Part shown: in pieces, positions 33,050 through 43,201 of the stretch
How the letters are laid out: each line of letters opens with the position of its first letter
Numbering within the stretch: position 1 is the stretch's first letter
NCBI GenBank assembly: GCA_032433765.1
Contig: JAVIAB010000051.1
Location: 51,176,030 to 51,240,029 of the forward strand
Direction: 5' to 3'
DNA: 64,000 bases
Source of the DNA: Megaustenia siamemsis
Taxonomy: Eukaryota; Mollusca; Gastropoda; Stylommatophora; Ariophantidae
Position numbers and translations under genes: made by a program
The notes under the pieces: generated by a model
Seen by the model: the letters and a program-made list of their open reading frames with translations, nothing else
Databases searched by the model: none
Told to the model about the DNA's origin: nothing

Positions 33050-34083
33050 CATCATCATCATCATCATCAAGTACCGTGCCTGCTGCGTAGATGATCATGT
33101 CTCTCCACAACTTTTGATCTCGACAGTTATTTATCATTTCTGTTGTTGCCATGCCATTCTTTTAAGCTCTCTGGTATCTTTTCTCTGTGCTTCCCTTTAT
33201 CTCACCGTCCAACAATTTTCCTAGTTGTCACAATATATTCAAGCTGATCCCTTCTCATTACAAGGGCAAAAAATGATGCTTGTTTCTTCATAATATTGGA
33301 AATTAGCTCTCAGTTTGCTTTGTTCTCTTTCAGAACGTTTTCACCATTCCTTTTAGCTGTCCATGTTATTCTCAAGATTCTTCTGTAAAACCACATTTTT
33401 TACAGTCTCCAATGATTTTCTTGTCTGTTGTCCTATTGTCCATGGTTCACATTCATATGCTATGAATGGCTCTACATAAGGAGCCAATTGTGGGGTGTAA
33501 CGTGCACTCCTACAAGATATGGTGACAGCTTTACAAAACAGGAACACAACAAAATGCTAACATTTCGGCCTACATGTGGCTTTCTTTAGAGAACGTAAGT
33601 AACGACAACAAACGAAGAAGCACATATAAATACTACTCCTAACTAACTAATAGACAGAAAAATAGATGCAATTGGAAAAACATAAAGTAGCAGCGGTATA
33701 TATATATATATATATATATGGCTCTACATAACACTAGAGAGCTCTTTTTCTTGTTTCTATTGTCAAAAATAGATTTTATAGTATCTTGCTCATTTTTTTG
33801 AATGCTGGTTTTGCCTGAGCCATTCTGCATCTCTCCGCTGTTGTACATCTACCATTTGAGGTTAGCACTGTTCCCAGATATTTAGATACATTTATTTACA
33901 TGTTTTAACATTTTTCCACTTGTCTTTATTTTGCATTGTGGTGATATCTTTTTCTGTTTTGCTACCATTACTTCTGTCTTTTTGAGTCCTTTATTTTTGG
34001 TTTCATCCACTATAATGTCTAACATTTCTTGTTACAAATTTTTACTCTTAGCGATTAAGACTAACTTTAATTAGTAATTAGAG
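33050..34083 (-). mobile_element. RTE-C LINE, 5'-truncated, with a nested insertion
   Basis: The 3' end is ATCATCATCATCATCATCAA next to GTACCGTGCCTGCTGCGTAG at 33050. TAATTGATAT duplicated at 33040-33049 and 34084-34093 brackets it. The minus-strand coding relics include the C-terminal domain (CEPWTIGQQTRKSLETV near 33470-33400) and, beyond the nested insert, the region after the YADD box to 34040. Many frameshifts are present. A 238-bp unrelated insertion sits at 33480-33717. Confidence 0.85.
33480..33717. mobile_element. Unknown 238-bp insertion ending in (TA)n, 14-bp duplication
   Basis: ATGGCTCTACATAA at 33466-33479 is repeated exactly at 33718-33731, so 33480-33717 is a clean insertion into RTE-C. 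It begins GGAGCCAATTGTGGGGTGTA and ends CAGCGG(TA)n. It contains CATTTCGGCCTACATGTGGC and CAAAACAGGAACACAACAAA. No box A/B or ORF. The AACATTTCGGCC...TGGC...TTTCTTTAGAG pattern faintly resembles Penelope-like element termini, but this is unproven. Confidence 0.8.
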
Positions 34084-34125
34084 TAATTGATATAAAAGGC
34101 TGATATCAACCAGTATTTGTGCACT

Positions 34126-34597
34126 CGCTTTTTAGGAAAATGTGGCAACTTTCGAGAAAGTGGAAGCGGGCTTTGTACGCATGCAATGGGTAGAGTCGTT
34201 GCAGAAATCCAAAATACGTAAGGTCACCTTTGTCTATGTCCCTGGACATGCGGGAGTACGGGGAAATGAGAGAGCGGACAGGTTGGCTAGCTGCGCTGTC
34301 GTTGAGGACGGGCAACCGATGGATCGGGCGAACATCATCAATGCACTCCGAGATGTTGGAAGAGCACAGGACTTCGACAAACACATTTCAACGTCACTTC
34401 TTCGGATGATGGAAATGGGAGTTAAGATGGGCACAGCCAGAAATGAGAAACTTTGTGACCATGTAAGAAGACTTATCAACCAACATAGAACTGGAGTCGT
34501 CAGTCGCTGGACACTAAGGGAATTGCTGAGGAGGGGATCTGAGCACCTATGGACATGTTCGGAGTGCAATGATGATGACCCGCAAATAACTCAATAA
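34126..34597 (+). pseudogene. RNase H domain fragment of a LINE
   Basis: The frame from about 34136 to the TAA at 34595-34597 reads KIRKVTFVYVPGHAGVRGNE and RADRLASCAVV, the C-terminal His/Asp motif of RNase H1-like domains in non-LTR elements. It is followed by FDKHISTSLLRMMEMGVKMG, LINQHRTGVVSRWTLRELLR and WTCSECNDDDP, which looks like a cysteine pair. There is no usable ATG (the first candidate is GTG at 34142), and a stop lies just upstream. It is directly joined to an RTE-C tail, so the insertion is a chimera or two adjacent pieces. Confidence 0.7.
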
Positions 34598-34770
34598 CTG
34601 GAAAAAATGAGGGACGAAGAGATAGATGGAAGCAAAGGGAAAAGATACCAGATAGCTTAAGAGAATGGCTTGGCAGAAAGTGAACAACGGAAATGATAAA
34701 TGTCGAGATTGAAAGTTGTGGAGAGACATGTCACCTACGCCAGCAGGCACGGTACTTGATGATGATGATG
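34598..34770 (+). mobile_element. RTE-C LINE 3' tail
   Basis: AACTGGAAAAAATGAGGGAC through CACCTACGCCAGCAGGCACG, then GTACTTGATGATGATGATGA, is the RTE-C 3' end in plus orientation. It follows the RNase H fragment without a visible gap or duplication. Confidence 0.8.
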
Positions 34771-34863
34771 ATTTTACATTGGTGATGTATAATGTAATTG
34801 ATACAATAGGCTGATATTATCCAGATTTTTTACATTAGTGATGTATTATGTAATTGATACAAT

Positions 34864-35049
34864 CATCATCATCCTGTGCCATACCGGTTGGCGTAGGTGA
34901 TCATGTCCCTCCACAATCTTCTTTATACAGTGCATCGTATCAGTTCTGTTGTTGACTGTTTTCCATGCCATGACACCAAGCTATCCAGTATTTTCTCTTT
35001 GTCGCCCGCGATCTCATTCGCGTCTCATTCTTCATCTTTGTCGCCGCGA
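34864..35049 (-). mobile_element. RTE-A LINE 3' tail, 186 bp, with 12-bp duplication
   Basis: CATCATCCTGTGCCATACCG through GATCTCATTCGCGTCTCATT is a 5'-truncated RTE-A end. It is flanked by AATTGATACAAT at 34852-34863 and 35050-35061. The target is the same part of the 56-bp unit (AATTGATA) hit by RTE-C at 33050. Confidence 0.9.
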
Positions 35050-35157
35050 AATTGATACAATAGGCTGATACCATCCAGCATTTGTGCATTGGTGATGTAT
35101 AATGTATTTAATATAATAGGCGGCTACCATACAGTTTGTATGCATATATTCCAAAAT

Positions 35158-35170
35158 ATTCTAGTATGGT
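35158..35170. repeat. Target-site duplication of the RT-RNase H element, left
   Basis: ATTCTAGTATGGT, repeated exactly at 37705-37717. Confidence 0.92.
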
Positions 35171-37704
35171 TATAGGCATGCTTCCCATTGGCGTGAGTGC
35201 GTGGCATCCTGATTTTTGTAGTGCGCCTTTTGGCTGGTTGCCTCCGACTTCAGCACTTAAAATTGCTAGAGCAGACTGTGGTCTTGCACGGGTGTAGGAA
35301 GGCCTGGCCAGTCTTGGTTTTCAGTCCCTGGTGACTGTTAAGCAAAATTAAAAATGAAAAAGTCACCAGGTAGTGATGGAGTGTCTAATGAAATGATTAA
35401 GAACTTGGGAACTGCAGCTAAAGCAAAACTACTGCAGATCTACAACATTTGCTGGATCACAGGTAAAGTGCCACAGGCATGGAGAGAAGCAATTATGATA
35501 CCATTACTAAAGCCAGGAAAAGATGGTTCAATGACATCCAGCTATAGACCAATCAGCCTTACAAGCTGTTTGTGTAAAACAATGGAACGTATAATCAATC
35601 TCAGACTGCAGTGGTACCTGGAAAGTGAAAATCTCCTTGTCCCACAACAAGCAGGCTTTAGACAGTGTTACTCTACCGAAGATCAGGCAACCTATCTTTC
35701 CCAGGAAATTGAGGATGCGTTTCAAGAAAAGAAACTGGTACTAGCAGCATGGATAGACCTAAAGAAAGCATTTGATAAGGTATGGAAGGAAGGGCTTTTG
35801 AAGAAACTGAGAAATTATGGAGTAAATGGCAGGATGTACAAATGGGTCAAAGCATACCTGCATAACAGGAGAGCCAGAGTGCAACTGGATGGTCTTAAGA
35901 GTAAGAAGGTCTTACTGCGCCAGGGCGTTCCACAGGGAGGGGTACTATCTCCAACACTTTTTCTGATCTACATCAATGACCTAGTTACTGAACTACCACA
36001 TGGTATCAAAGTGGCAATGTATGCAGATGACTTGGTAATGTGGTGCACAGAGGAGTATGCAACAGTGGCCTCCAAATTGTTACAAAGAGCTATGAATGCA
36101 CTGAATTCATGGACAAATAGATGGTGTATCAGCATCAATACAGACAAATGCAGTACTACACTTTTCACTCTTTCCCCAAAACAAAAAGCAGGAGCCATCT
36201 ATATAAACAATGAGCCTGTGAAAGAAGACATACAGGCTACGTATCTCGGAGTTACATTTGATAACAAACTATCTTGGAAACAGCAGATAAATAAGGCAAC
36301 CCAAAAAGCAAGGAGAAAATTGGCTATTCTAAGAAAGCTGTGTGGAACTACGTGGGGTGCGAGTGGGAAAATACTCAGTAAAGTTTACCAAGAGAGTATA
36401 CGCCCACATTTAGAATATGGATCATCTGCATGGTGTTCAGCATCAAACACCACACTTCAAGAACTGGATAAAGTACAAAACCAGGCACTTAGGGTCATCA
36501 CAGGAGCAATGAAATCAACACCAATATTAGAGATGGAGAAATTGTGGAGGATACCAGCACTGAGAGAACGGAGGGACACAAAGGTGCTGATACAGGCAGA
36601 AAAATTTGCTTGCATGCCGAGACATCCAATGAAGGACCGATTCCAAAATCTTGCATTGGGACGACTTAAGAGAAGCAGTTTTATCCACCAAGCCAAGCGT
36701 ATTAGTAGACAAACACCAGACATGCCAAGAGCTGTTAACCCCCTACTGCCCATACCAGAACAGACTCCCTGGACAGAGGAATCTGGATTATCAGTTCAAA
36801 TACGGACAGAAGTGAAAGGAATAGTTGATAAAGAGGAACAGAATAGTCTACAGCGAAAAACAATAACTCTCAGTTTCCTGGATGAAGAATACCCACAAGA
36901 CCTATGGATTCGTGTGTATACAGATGGATCAGCACAGAATGCAGTAAAAAATGGGGGAGCAGGTGCATATATAGAATACCCAAATAACACTAGGGATATG
37001 AATAAAATAGCAACAGGGAAATATTGTCACAATTATGATGCAGAAATACAAGCAATAAAGTTAGCAATAGAAAAACTGCTGAACATTAATCTTAGCCCGC
37101 AGCCTGTAGTGTTTTTGACAGATGCAAGATCAGTACTCCAGGCACTACAATCCAGAAAATTACCACATCTACAGACCTTATTGACTGAACTCTGCAAGCA
37201 CCACAGGGTTGCCCTGCAGTGGATCCCATCTCACTGTGGAATACCAGGAAATGAGAAAGCAGATCAGTTGGCAAAGGAAGGTTCAACAGGCACACAACTA
37301 GATACACCTGTTACATACCATCATAAGAAACAGATAATCAAATCAATCAGAGGACCACAAGCCCCAAATCAGGATGCCTTTTATAATATGAATAGATATG
37401 AACAAGTTATCATTATACGTCTCAGAACAGGACACAATCGACTCCATAGTCACATGTATACAAAATTCAAGATCGGCACCTCAACTACTTGTACATGTGG
37501 ACAGGCGCCCCAGACTGCTGAACACATACTTCAAGACTGCACTGAATATAGTAGACTGAGGAAAATCCATTGGCCCATAGATACAACACTACAGACAAAA
37601 CTATATGGGCCACTGCAAGAATTACAAAAGACAGTAACATTTATACAGGAAACGACATTGCAGATATAGACAATGCTTCAGGCGAACGAAAGATAGATAG
37701 ATAG
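35171..37704 (+). mobile_element. I/Nimb-like non-LTR retrotransposon, endonuclease-less, 2.53 kb
   Basis: A perfect 13-bp duplication brackets the whole element, and it ends in AAGATAGATAGATAG. 35171-35353 is a non-coding leader (TATAGGCATGCTTCCCATTG...), then comes the intact 771-codon ORF. There is no ORF1 and no apurinic endonuclease, so either an internally deleted copy moved or the deletion arose during insertion. The coding part is undamaged, unlike every other LINE in the window, which implies a recent insertion. The I-type affiliation rests on the RT-RNase H arrangement. Confidence 0.9.
35354..37669 (+). CDS. Reverse transcriptase-RNase H polyprotein of a LINE, ORF2 C-terminal part
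   Basis: 771 codons without a stop. The RT domain starts at its first conserved motif (SPGSDGVSNEM, residues 4-14), followed by SYRPISLTS, AGFRQCYSTEDQAT, WIDLKKAFDKVW (first Asp about 134), RQGVPQGGVLSPTLF (189-203) and MYADDLVMW with YADD at 223-226. The thumb has YLGVTFDNKLSWKQQI. An RNase H domain follows, with Asp524 (VYTDGSAQ), Glu564 (NYDAEIQAI), Asp590 (FLTDARSV), His627 (IPSHCGIPGNEKADQLA) and Asp637 all present. A cysteine-histidine motif CTCGQ...AEHILQDC lies at 713-729. In full-length relatives an apurinic endonuclease precedes RT. It is missing here, so the ATG at 35354 is merely the first in frame. It may be translated if transcribed, but could act only with endonuclease from elsewhere. 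Confidence 0.93.
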   Translation: MKKSPGSDGVSNEMIKNLGTAAKAKLLQIYNICWITGKVPQAWREAIMIPLLKPGKDGSMTSSYRPISLTSCLCKTMERIINLRLQWYLESENLLVPQQAGFRQCYSTEDQATYLSQEIEDAFQEKKLVLAAWIDLKKAFDKVWKEGLLKKLRNYGVNGRMYKWVKAYLHNRRARVQLDGLKSKKVLLRQGVPQGGVLSPTLFLIYINDLVTELPHGIKVAMYADDLVMWCTEEYATVASKLLQRAMNALNSWTNRWCISINTDKCSTTLFTLSPKQKAGAIYINNEPVKEDIQATYLGVTFDNKLSWKQQINKATQKARRKLAILRKLCGTTWGASGKILSKVYQESIRPHLEYGSSAWCSASNTTLQELDKVQNQALRVITGAMKSTPILEMEKLWRIPALRERRDTKVLIQAEKFACMPRHPMKDRFQNLALGRLKRSSFIHQAKRISRQTPDMPRAVNPLLPIPEQTPWTEESGLSVQIRTEVKGIVDKEEQNSLQRKTITLSFLDEEYPQDLWIRVYTDGSAQNAVKNGGAGAYIEYPNNTRDMNKIATGKYCHNYDAEIQAIKLAIEKLLNINLSPQPVVFLTDARSVLQALQSRKLPHLQTLLTELCKHHRVALQWIPSHCGIPGNEKADQLAKEGSTGTQLDTPVTYHHKKQIIKSIRGPQAPNQDAFYNMNRYEQVIIIRLRTGHNRLHSHMYTKFKIGTSTTCTCGQAPQTAEHILQDCTEYSRLRKIHWPIDTTLQTKLYGPLQELQKTVTFIQETTLQI

Positions 37705-37717
37705 ATTCTAGTATGGT

Positions 37718-38264
37718 CTTTAGTTAATTCCTATATAATATATAAGCTGCATTTTCCTGATCCTTAAACGCTATAGTTAATTCTATATCAAAATTAAGTG
37801 AGGCTTCACTTTGTACGTAATGATATGAGTACAGTTTCCAACTTCTACAACAAAACGTTGTATTCAACTGAGATAATGCCTTCGTACATTTGGTTTACTT
37901 ATATCAACAGAATTAGAAAAACAGGAGAACCATATATATATATATATATGAACAGGAGAGGTGGAGGTCAGTTTAAGAGGATGTTAGAATAAGCTGCAGC
38001 TAGAAAGTGTGACTCACTAACAAGATTTCAAAAAGACCTAATCTAAGGCGTTAGTTATCCGCAAAGCACACTGTTTTCTTACTTGTTCTCATAGTTTGTT
38101 TGTTTAGCATGGTTGGTGTTTATTAACGCAGGAAACAAAATACTTTTCGAACGATGTATGTCCTTTGTGACGTCACATAAACTTACAAATTACAAAAGAA
38201 ACATTAGAAACATATCTATTGATGACCGGTTGTAAACATAAAATTCTACTTTTGTAGATTAATG
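37718..38264. other. Intergenic, nothing recognised
   Basis: A short (TA)n tract near 37930. Otherwise anonymous. Confidence 0.4.
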
Positions 38265-38690
38265 ATTTCATAAATTTATTTATTGGGCCATGTAAGAAGA
38301 AGGGAAAACAATCGTATTCCCAAACAAATATTGTATGGCGAACTAAAGGACGGAAAGAGACCCAAAGGGCAGATCAGTGCTGATATATAAGTATGTTTGC
38401 AGGACTTCCTTGAGGGAATTTTTTATCAGCGAAAGAAACTAGGAAAATGTGGCTGTAGATCGTAGCACACGGAGAGCAAAAATTAAAAATGGCACAGCAA
38501 CTTTCGAGACAGTGCTGATATTAAATTCAGAAGACAAAAGGAGCAAGAGAAAATAGACAGGGCCAGGTATCGCAAATACACCTTGTCCGTTCTGTGGATG
38601 GATCTGTCTGTCCAAGATTGGCAAATTCAGCCTCGAGAGAAGCTGTTCAGTAAAGTAGCACCCAGTATGAGACACTAATGCTTTACCAAA
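38265..38690 (+). mobile_element. LINE 3' end (group G) with C2H2-like terminal motif
   Basis: Plus-strand translation gives a decayed LLGHV..RRE.N followed by IPKQILYGELKDGKRPKGQI, then a degenerate stretch, then TPCPFCGWICLSKIGKFSLE and RSC. The last is the CxxC zinc-finger-like end found after the LYGEL.GKR.GGQ region of a widespread invertebrate LINE group. A frame change and stops lie between them. No tail was identified. Confidence 0.65.
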
Positions 38691-39110
38691 CTACTGACTT
38701 ATCATGATTGCTTGCTACCAACCCTCTGTCAAGACGCTAAGAGTTATACATACATACACATTTATTGGTTGATTTATTCATTTGTAGAAGATGATATCTT
38801 TAAGAAATATAATGGTGTTATCGATGCTGTTCATTGGTGTCGATGAAATCAGCCATTTAGTTAATTAATTCTATATTAAAGGTAATTGATTAGTGGATTA
38901 CTGATGAGAATTACTACGAATCCTGAATGCCTACTACAGACAGGACATGGATACACTATATTTTTTTTAATATATTCAAAATGACATATAATTTATTGAG
39001 ATTTGCCTCAATGATGACATTGAAGTTGTTGATGATGAAGAGAAAAGAAAGAACACCACTACACAGGAGATGTTTAATAATATGGTGTTGGTGTCAAAAT
39101 TTAAAAAAAA
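38691..39110. other. Intergenic, nothing recognised
   Basis: No tandem, tRNA-like or coding signal that I can support. Confidence 0.35.
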
Positions 39111-39285
39111 TTTAGACCCTATGTTAAATAATGTGGTCAGCACTACGTCCGTCTCTATTTTTTTTCAGGAAAAGTCCGTTACTCATTTAAGACTGGATGA
39201 ACCTGGATGTCGTCGATCGTGACTGTATCTCATCTCTTATCCTCAGTAATTAAGTTTACTAACCACTGCTCTATAGCGGCTCCCA
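39111..39285 (-). mobile_element. tRNA-derived SINE copy l, old, 3'-truncated
   Basis: AATAATGTGGTCAGCACTAC, TTTTCAGGAAAAGTCCG, CATTTAAGACTGGATGAACC and CTAACCACTGCTCTATAGCG match the reverse complement of the SINE middle and head at lower identity. The 3' half is absent or unrecognisable. Confidence 0.75.
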
Positions 39286-39497
39286 AATGTGACTAAGGTG
39301 TGAGTAATCGTTCTAGGACAGCGTCAACTTGTAACAGTTTTTGCTGCTCGATTTGAGCGATCCCCAGCAACACTCTCACAAGCATCAGGATTGATACAAT
39401 GCTTTAATGACAAAAATGGTTAGTCTTTAATCTTTTGTTTTATCCTGATTTGTAATCTTATACCGTCTGCATTTTTACAATAAACAATATTAGACAT

Positions 39498-39842
39498 CGT
39501 GAACGCTAAAATGTGTTGGTGAATATGTTGACATTTTGTACAAATCTCATCGTGAACTCTTAAAGATGTTGGTGAATACGTTGACATTTTGTACGAATCT
39601 CATTGTGAACACTGAAAGATGTTGGTGAATATGTTGACATTTTGTACGAATCTCATCGTGAACACTGAAAGATGTTGGTGAATATGTTGACATTTTGTAC
39701 AAATCTCATCGTGAACACTGAAAGATGTTGGTGAATATGTTGACATTTTGTACAAATCTCATCGTGAACACTGAAAGATGTTGGTGAATATGTTGACATT
39801 TTGTACAAATCTCATCGTGAAAACTGAAAGATGGTGAATAAA
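39498..39842. repeat. Minisatellite, 53-bp unit, about 6.5 copies
   Basis: Unit CATTTTGTACAAATCTCATC continuing GTGAACACTGAAAGATGTTG and GTGAATATGTTGA. First and last copies are diverged. Confidence 0.93.
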
Positions 39843-39964
39843 TTGAAATCTCCTTAAACTTCGCCTTGAACTCTCAGTTATTTGTTTATATTTTATGTTA
39901 GTGGATCTGAACATATTCTAGCAAGTGTTTTGTATGCTAAACTATATCCCGCTATGACTGTAGT

Positions 39965-40090
39965 GAACTTGATGTGGTTACCGCTTACAAAGGTGACTAA
40001 TGAGGAATAGTTTGAGATATCCTATGATGTGCTTACCGCTTGCAAAGGTGACTAATGAGAAATAGTTTGAGATATCCTATGATGTGTTTT
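39965..40090. repeat. Two-copy tandem duplication, about 57 bp
   Basis: TTACCGCTTACAAAGGTGAC...TTTGAGATATCCTATGATGTG is immediately repeated with GAGGAA/GAGAAA and TACAAA/TGCAAA differences. Confidence 0.85.
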
Positions 40091-40164
40091 ACTCCCACGT
40101 TACATTGAACTTATAGTAGTCTTTTAGATCAAACAAAAATCGCATCCTCTAGAGAAAAAATTAT

Positions 40165-40365
40165 CACTACTAGAAATTCCTGTTCAGTAAGAGGTTGTTC
40201 GGGATAGGCTCTTACTTCAATGTGTAGTCGACGGCTGATGGTCTCTTCATTGAGAAGGAGAGTCTCTTTAGGTCTTCTCCCAATAGCACTGTCAATTGTT
40301 TCAGCAACTTGTCTTTTTTTTATTATTCGAATGTTGTCGTCTCTTCTCGGAAGATGGACTTAACA
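40165..40365 (-). other. Possible coding fragment, unknown
   Basis: The minus strand is open for about 65 codons without an ATG. It includes RRDDNIRIIKKRQVAETIDS, then IGRRPKETLLLNEETISRRL and EVRAYPEQPLTEQEF. Composition is protein-like (balanced charges, few rare residues), unlike the AT-driven frames nearby. No family was recognised and no splice pattern confirmed. It may be an exon or an old transposon piece. Confidence 0.3.
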
Positions 40366-40420
40366 GTGTTTATGTGATCATATGGACCTCTGGGGCACTG
40401 TAGAAAAGAGTTGCTGAAGG

Positions 40421-41298
40421 AAGCACAGGTATTTTGTGAAATGATGATATGATACATTCCTTCAGCTAGAGATTATATAATTTTAAAATAATGCATATGT
40501 ATAATATAATACAATATTATATATTATAATAAAATATAAAATGTAATCATTGCTATTTTATCAATACATACGTGTCGAAAGTAATAATAAATTATTAAAA
40601 ATATAAAAATTTGTTAAAAAATATTGATTGAGCTTATTTTATTTTAATTGAGATTCATGTTGTAACGGGCACAATAAATAACGTAACGTTTCATCATTTT
40701 TATCACTCGATTGTCTTTTAACATCACGTGACAGCCTGGAAGAAACAGGATGCAATACCTTCTGCAAATGATCACCAATACTTAATGTTCCTGCTTTGCT
40801 TTTGGTGTATTTCACTTTAAAAAGTACCTGTAGATGTTCAACCGAGTGTTACTGAACAACGATGCCATTTTATTCGCTTGATATGTCAAATTATAATAAA
40901 CATCACCTCACATGAATCTTACTTCGATTACCCTGACATTGCGTATTTTTTTTCCCGAGCACACAATTTCTTGATCTGCATAAAATGTTATAGTTACCTG
41001 ACCTGGTTAATTGCCTTATTAAGTCGAAAAAGTTAAGTTCAACCACGTATCGTATTCTTTTATATATATTAAAAGGAATTGCTATACAAACTGGTAATGA
41101 AAAATATAAATAGTGTAGTGAAGTTGACCAAATCATCTCTAGATTTGTTTTATGGGTATCGCCTACCGCAGATCTTCGCTGTAAAGCACCATGCCACGAA
41201 ATAGCTTGAAAGAAAGCTATCCAGTAAATGTTTTGCTACTGTATTCAGTAATACACACCTACTGGTGATATTGTCAAATGGATTGTCGTCATAAAAAA
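40421..41298. other. Intergenic, nothing recognised
   Basis: Very AT-rich around 40490-40630 (TATAATATAATA runs). No coding signal. Confidence 0.4.
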
Positions 41299-41540
41299 AG
41301 TAAAGTACCCCTGTCACGCCATGTGACGTATATGGTGTTAGTGACCATAAATTTTGCATATCTTAGGCACATGAGTTTTGGGATAATATGGCCGGTATTA
41401 CGCCCGTGCCGCTTTCTTTCCCAGAAAAAAATTCGGTACCCATTAAAGGCTGGGTGAACCGGAGCCGTCGGTTGGGATCGAACCCTACCTCTTGTCTTTT
41501 GTAGCCCAGTTCACTAACCTCTGAACTATCGCGGCTCCCA
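41299..41540 (-). mobile_element. tRNA-derived SINE copy f
   Basis: Near full length in reverse. On the minus strand: GGGAGCCGCGATAGTTCAGA (box A with changes), GGTTCGATCCC (box B intact), ACGGGCGTAATACCGGCC, and the 3' GTGACAGGGGTACTTTAC. No duplication was found. Confidence 0.9.
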
Positions 41541-42537
41541 CTAATTGTGTTTGGTTATTATTAATTGATTAACATTATCCTTAATATCTACAAACTAAAC
41601 ATCACAGATTTACTTCTCCAAATCTGTGTGAACAATTATTCCATCAGTATGTGTGTTGTTGAATGTTTCCTGATTACGTGCCATATGTTGTCAACTGAAA
41701 CGCTCTCATTTCATTCGTTTTTCGAACACGTCTAATTTCGGCTCATTATTCTAGCACAATGTTCTTTTCTTCTCCTCTTTCTTTATGCTTCTGTCGACAC
41801 CTTATCTTTTTTTATTCACCCCGTCCTCGCCCCAAATTTTACCTGAGGCTAGTGCCAATTTCCTGGATCGTTCCGGCGATCCCTTGTGGCAGTAGAACCC
41901 ACTTTAAGAGACACTGATTCAAACTGACCAAGGATAAGCATGAATCCCATCCGTTCGGAATGAACACAAGCGCCATAATAGTAATATATAAATTCTGAAG
42001 CTCTAGCAATAAATAAATAGACACACACAGAAAAACATTGAATCAGACAGTTGATAAACAGTTTGATGAAGACACTAATAATATACCTGAAATCTCTAAT
42101 TAGATTCAGATGAGACCAAGCGGCATGCGGTGGGTGGTGGTTAAGCATATTTGTTGTCTTGTGATATGTATATATATTTAAACAAAACGTTACTATCAAT
42201 TTGTAGTTATATCCAATGGCATGTCAGTAAACTATGTAAATTACAGCCAATGATATCTTTTTTTAGGTCCTTTCAAACTATACTTTGCAAAATAAATTTT
42301 TAATTTGTAAGAAATTATAAAATTTGCTGAGAGAAAAAACCCTAGCATCTCGTAAAATGTAGGCACACAAATATTAACTTATTCGGTTACATGTAAACAT
42401 ATTTATCAGGTGATGAAGACTCGAAATGAAAATAATGAGCATGATATTACATTATTTTGTGCAACAAAATAAATAAAATGATGTTTAAAAAATGTATTCT
42501 GTTCTCAACCCTTAAGAATTCTACAGAAAGAAAGAAA
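41541..42537. other. Intergenic, nothing recognised
   Basis: No tandem, tRNA-like or coding signal that I can support. Confidence 0.35.
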
Positions 42538-42773
42538 AGAGCCCTGTCACGCCACATGACGTATAGGGAATATGGTTGGGGTTAGTGCTCATATTATTTG
42601 TATAGACCTTCGGCACATTTTTTGGGGGGTAATGTAGTTGATTCCTCGCCCGTGTCCCTGAAGAAAATCCAGTACCTAAGACTGGGTGAACCTAGAAGTC
42701 GTCGATTAGAATCGAACTCAACCTCCTTCCTCAGTGGTCAAATTCACAAAACCATTGAGCTTTCACGGCTCTC
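42538..42773 (-). mobile_element. tRNA-derived SINE copy g, diverged
   Basis: Reverse-oriented copy with many changes: GCCCTGTCACGCCACATGAC, GACCTTCGGCACATTTTTTG, AGACTGGGTGAACCTAGAAG, GATTAGAATCGAACTCAACC (box B damaged) and TTGAGCTTTCACGGCTC. It is older than copies b-e, h, i and k. Confidence 0.85.
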
Positions 42774-43024
42774 AAGAGTCTGATAGCGTCGAGAGAAACT
42801 GAAGCATCCAGCACATGTATTTGTGGTTTTCTTCACCAATAGTAATTTGTACTGCGTTAATGAAACATTCAATACATTTTTTTTCTGTGGTTTTCGTTCT
42901 TCCTCTTTAACTGTAACATCAAATTTGTTGCGAATTTTTTTTTTTCAAATAGTGTGATAATACAAATAGTGAATGAGATTAATGATTAATGTTCAACAAA
43001 CAAATAAAATATATTGGATATACA

Positions 43025-43028
<4 letters not shown>

Positions 43029-43088
<60 letters not shown>
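43029..43088. repeat. (TA)n-(GA)n compound microsatellite
   Basis: About 15 TA repeats pass directly into about 14 GA repeats. Confidence 0.95.
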
Positions 43089-43090
<2 letters not shown>

Positions 43091-43189
43091 GTGATGTTAA
43101 GGTGTACATTATATAGAAAATAAGGCAGGCATGAAGACAATTAATTAAAATCCTAATGCTGGGGACACCAAGTAACATTTTGTTAAAGC

Positions 43190-43201
43190 ATTAATTAATG
43201 C
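43190..43201. repeat. Target-site duplication of SINE h, left
   Basis: ATTAATTAATGC, repeated exactly at 43454-43465. Confidence 0.88.

Larger units (their letters stand above)
33021..35157. repeat. Dispersed 56-bp tandem repeat split by LINE insertions
   Basis: A unit beginning GCATTGGTGATGTATAATGT and ending ATCCAGCATTTGT appears at 33021-33049 plus 34084-34125, at 34775-34830, at 34831-34863 plus 35050-35085, and at 35086-35145. Removing the three LINE insertions restores four adjacent copies. Confidence 0.8.
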
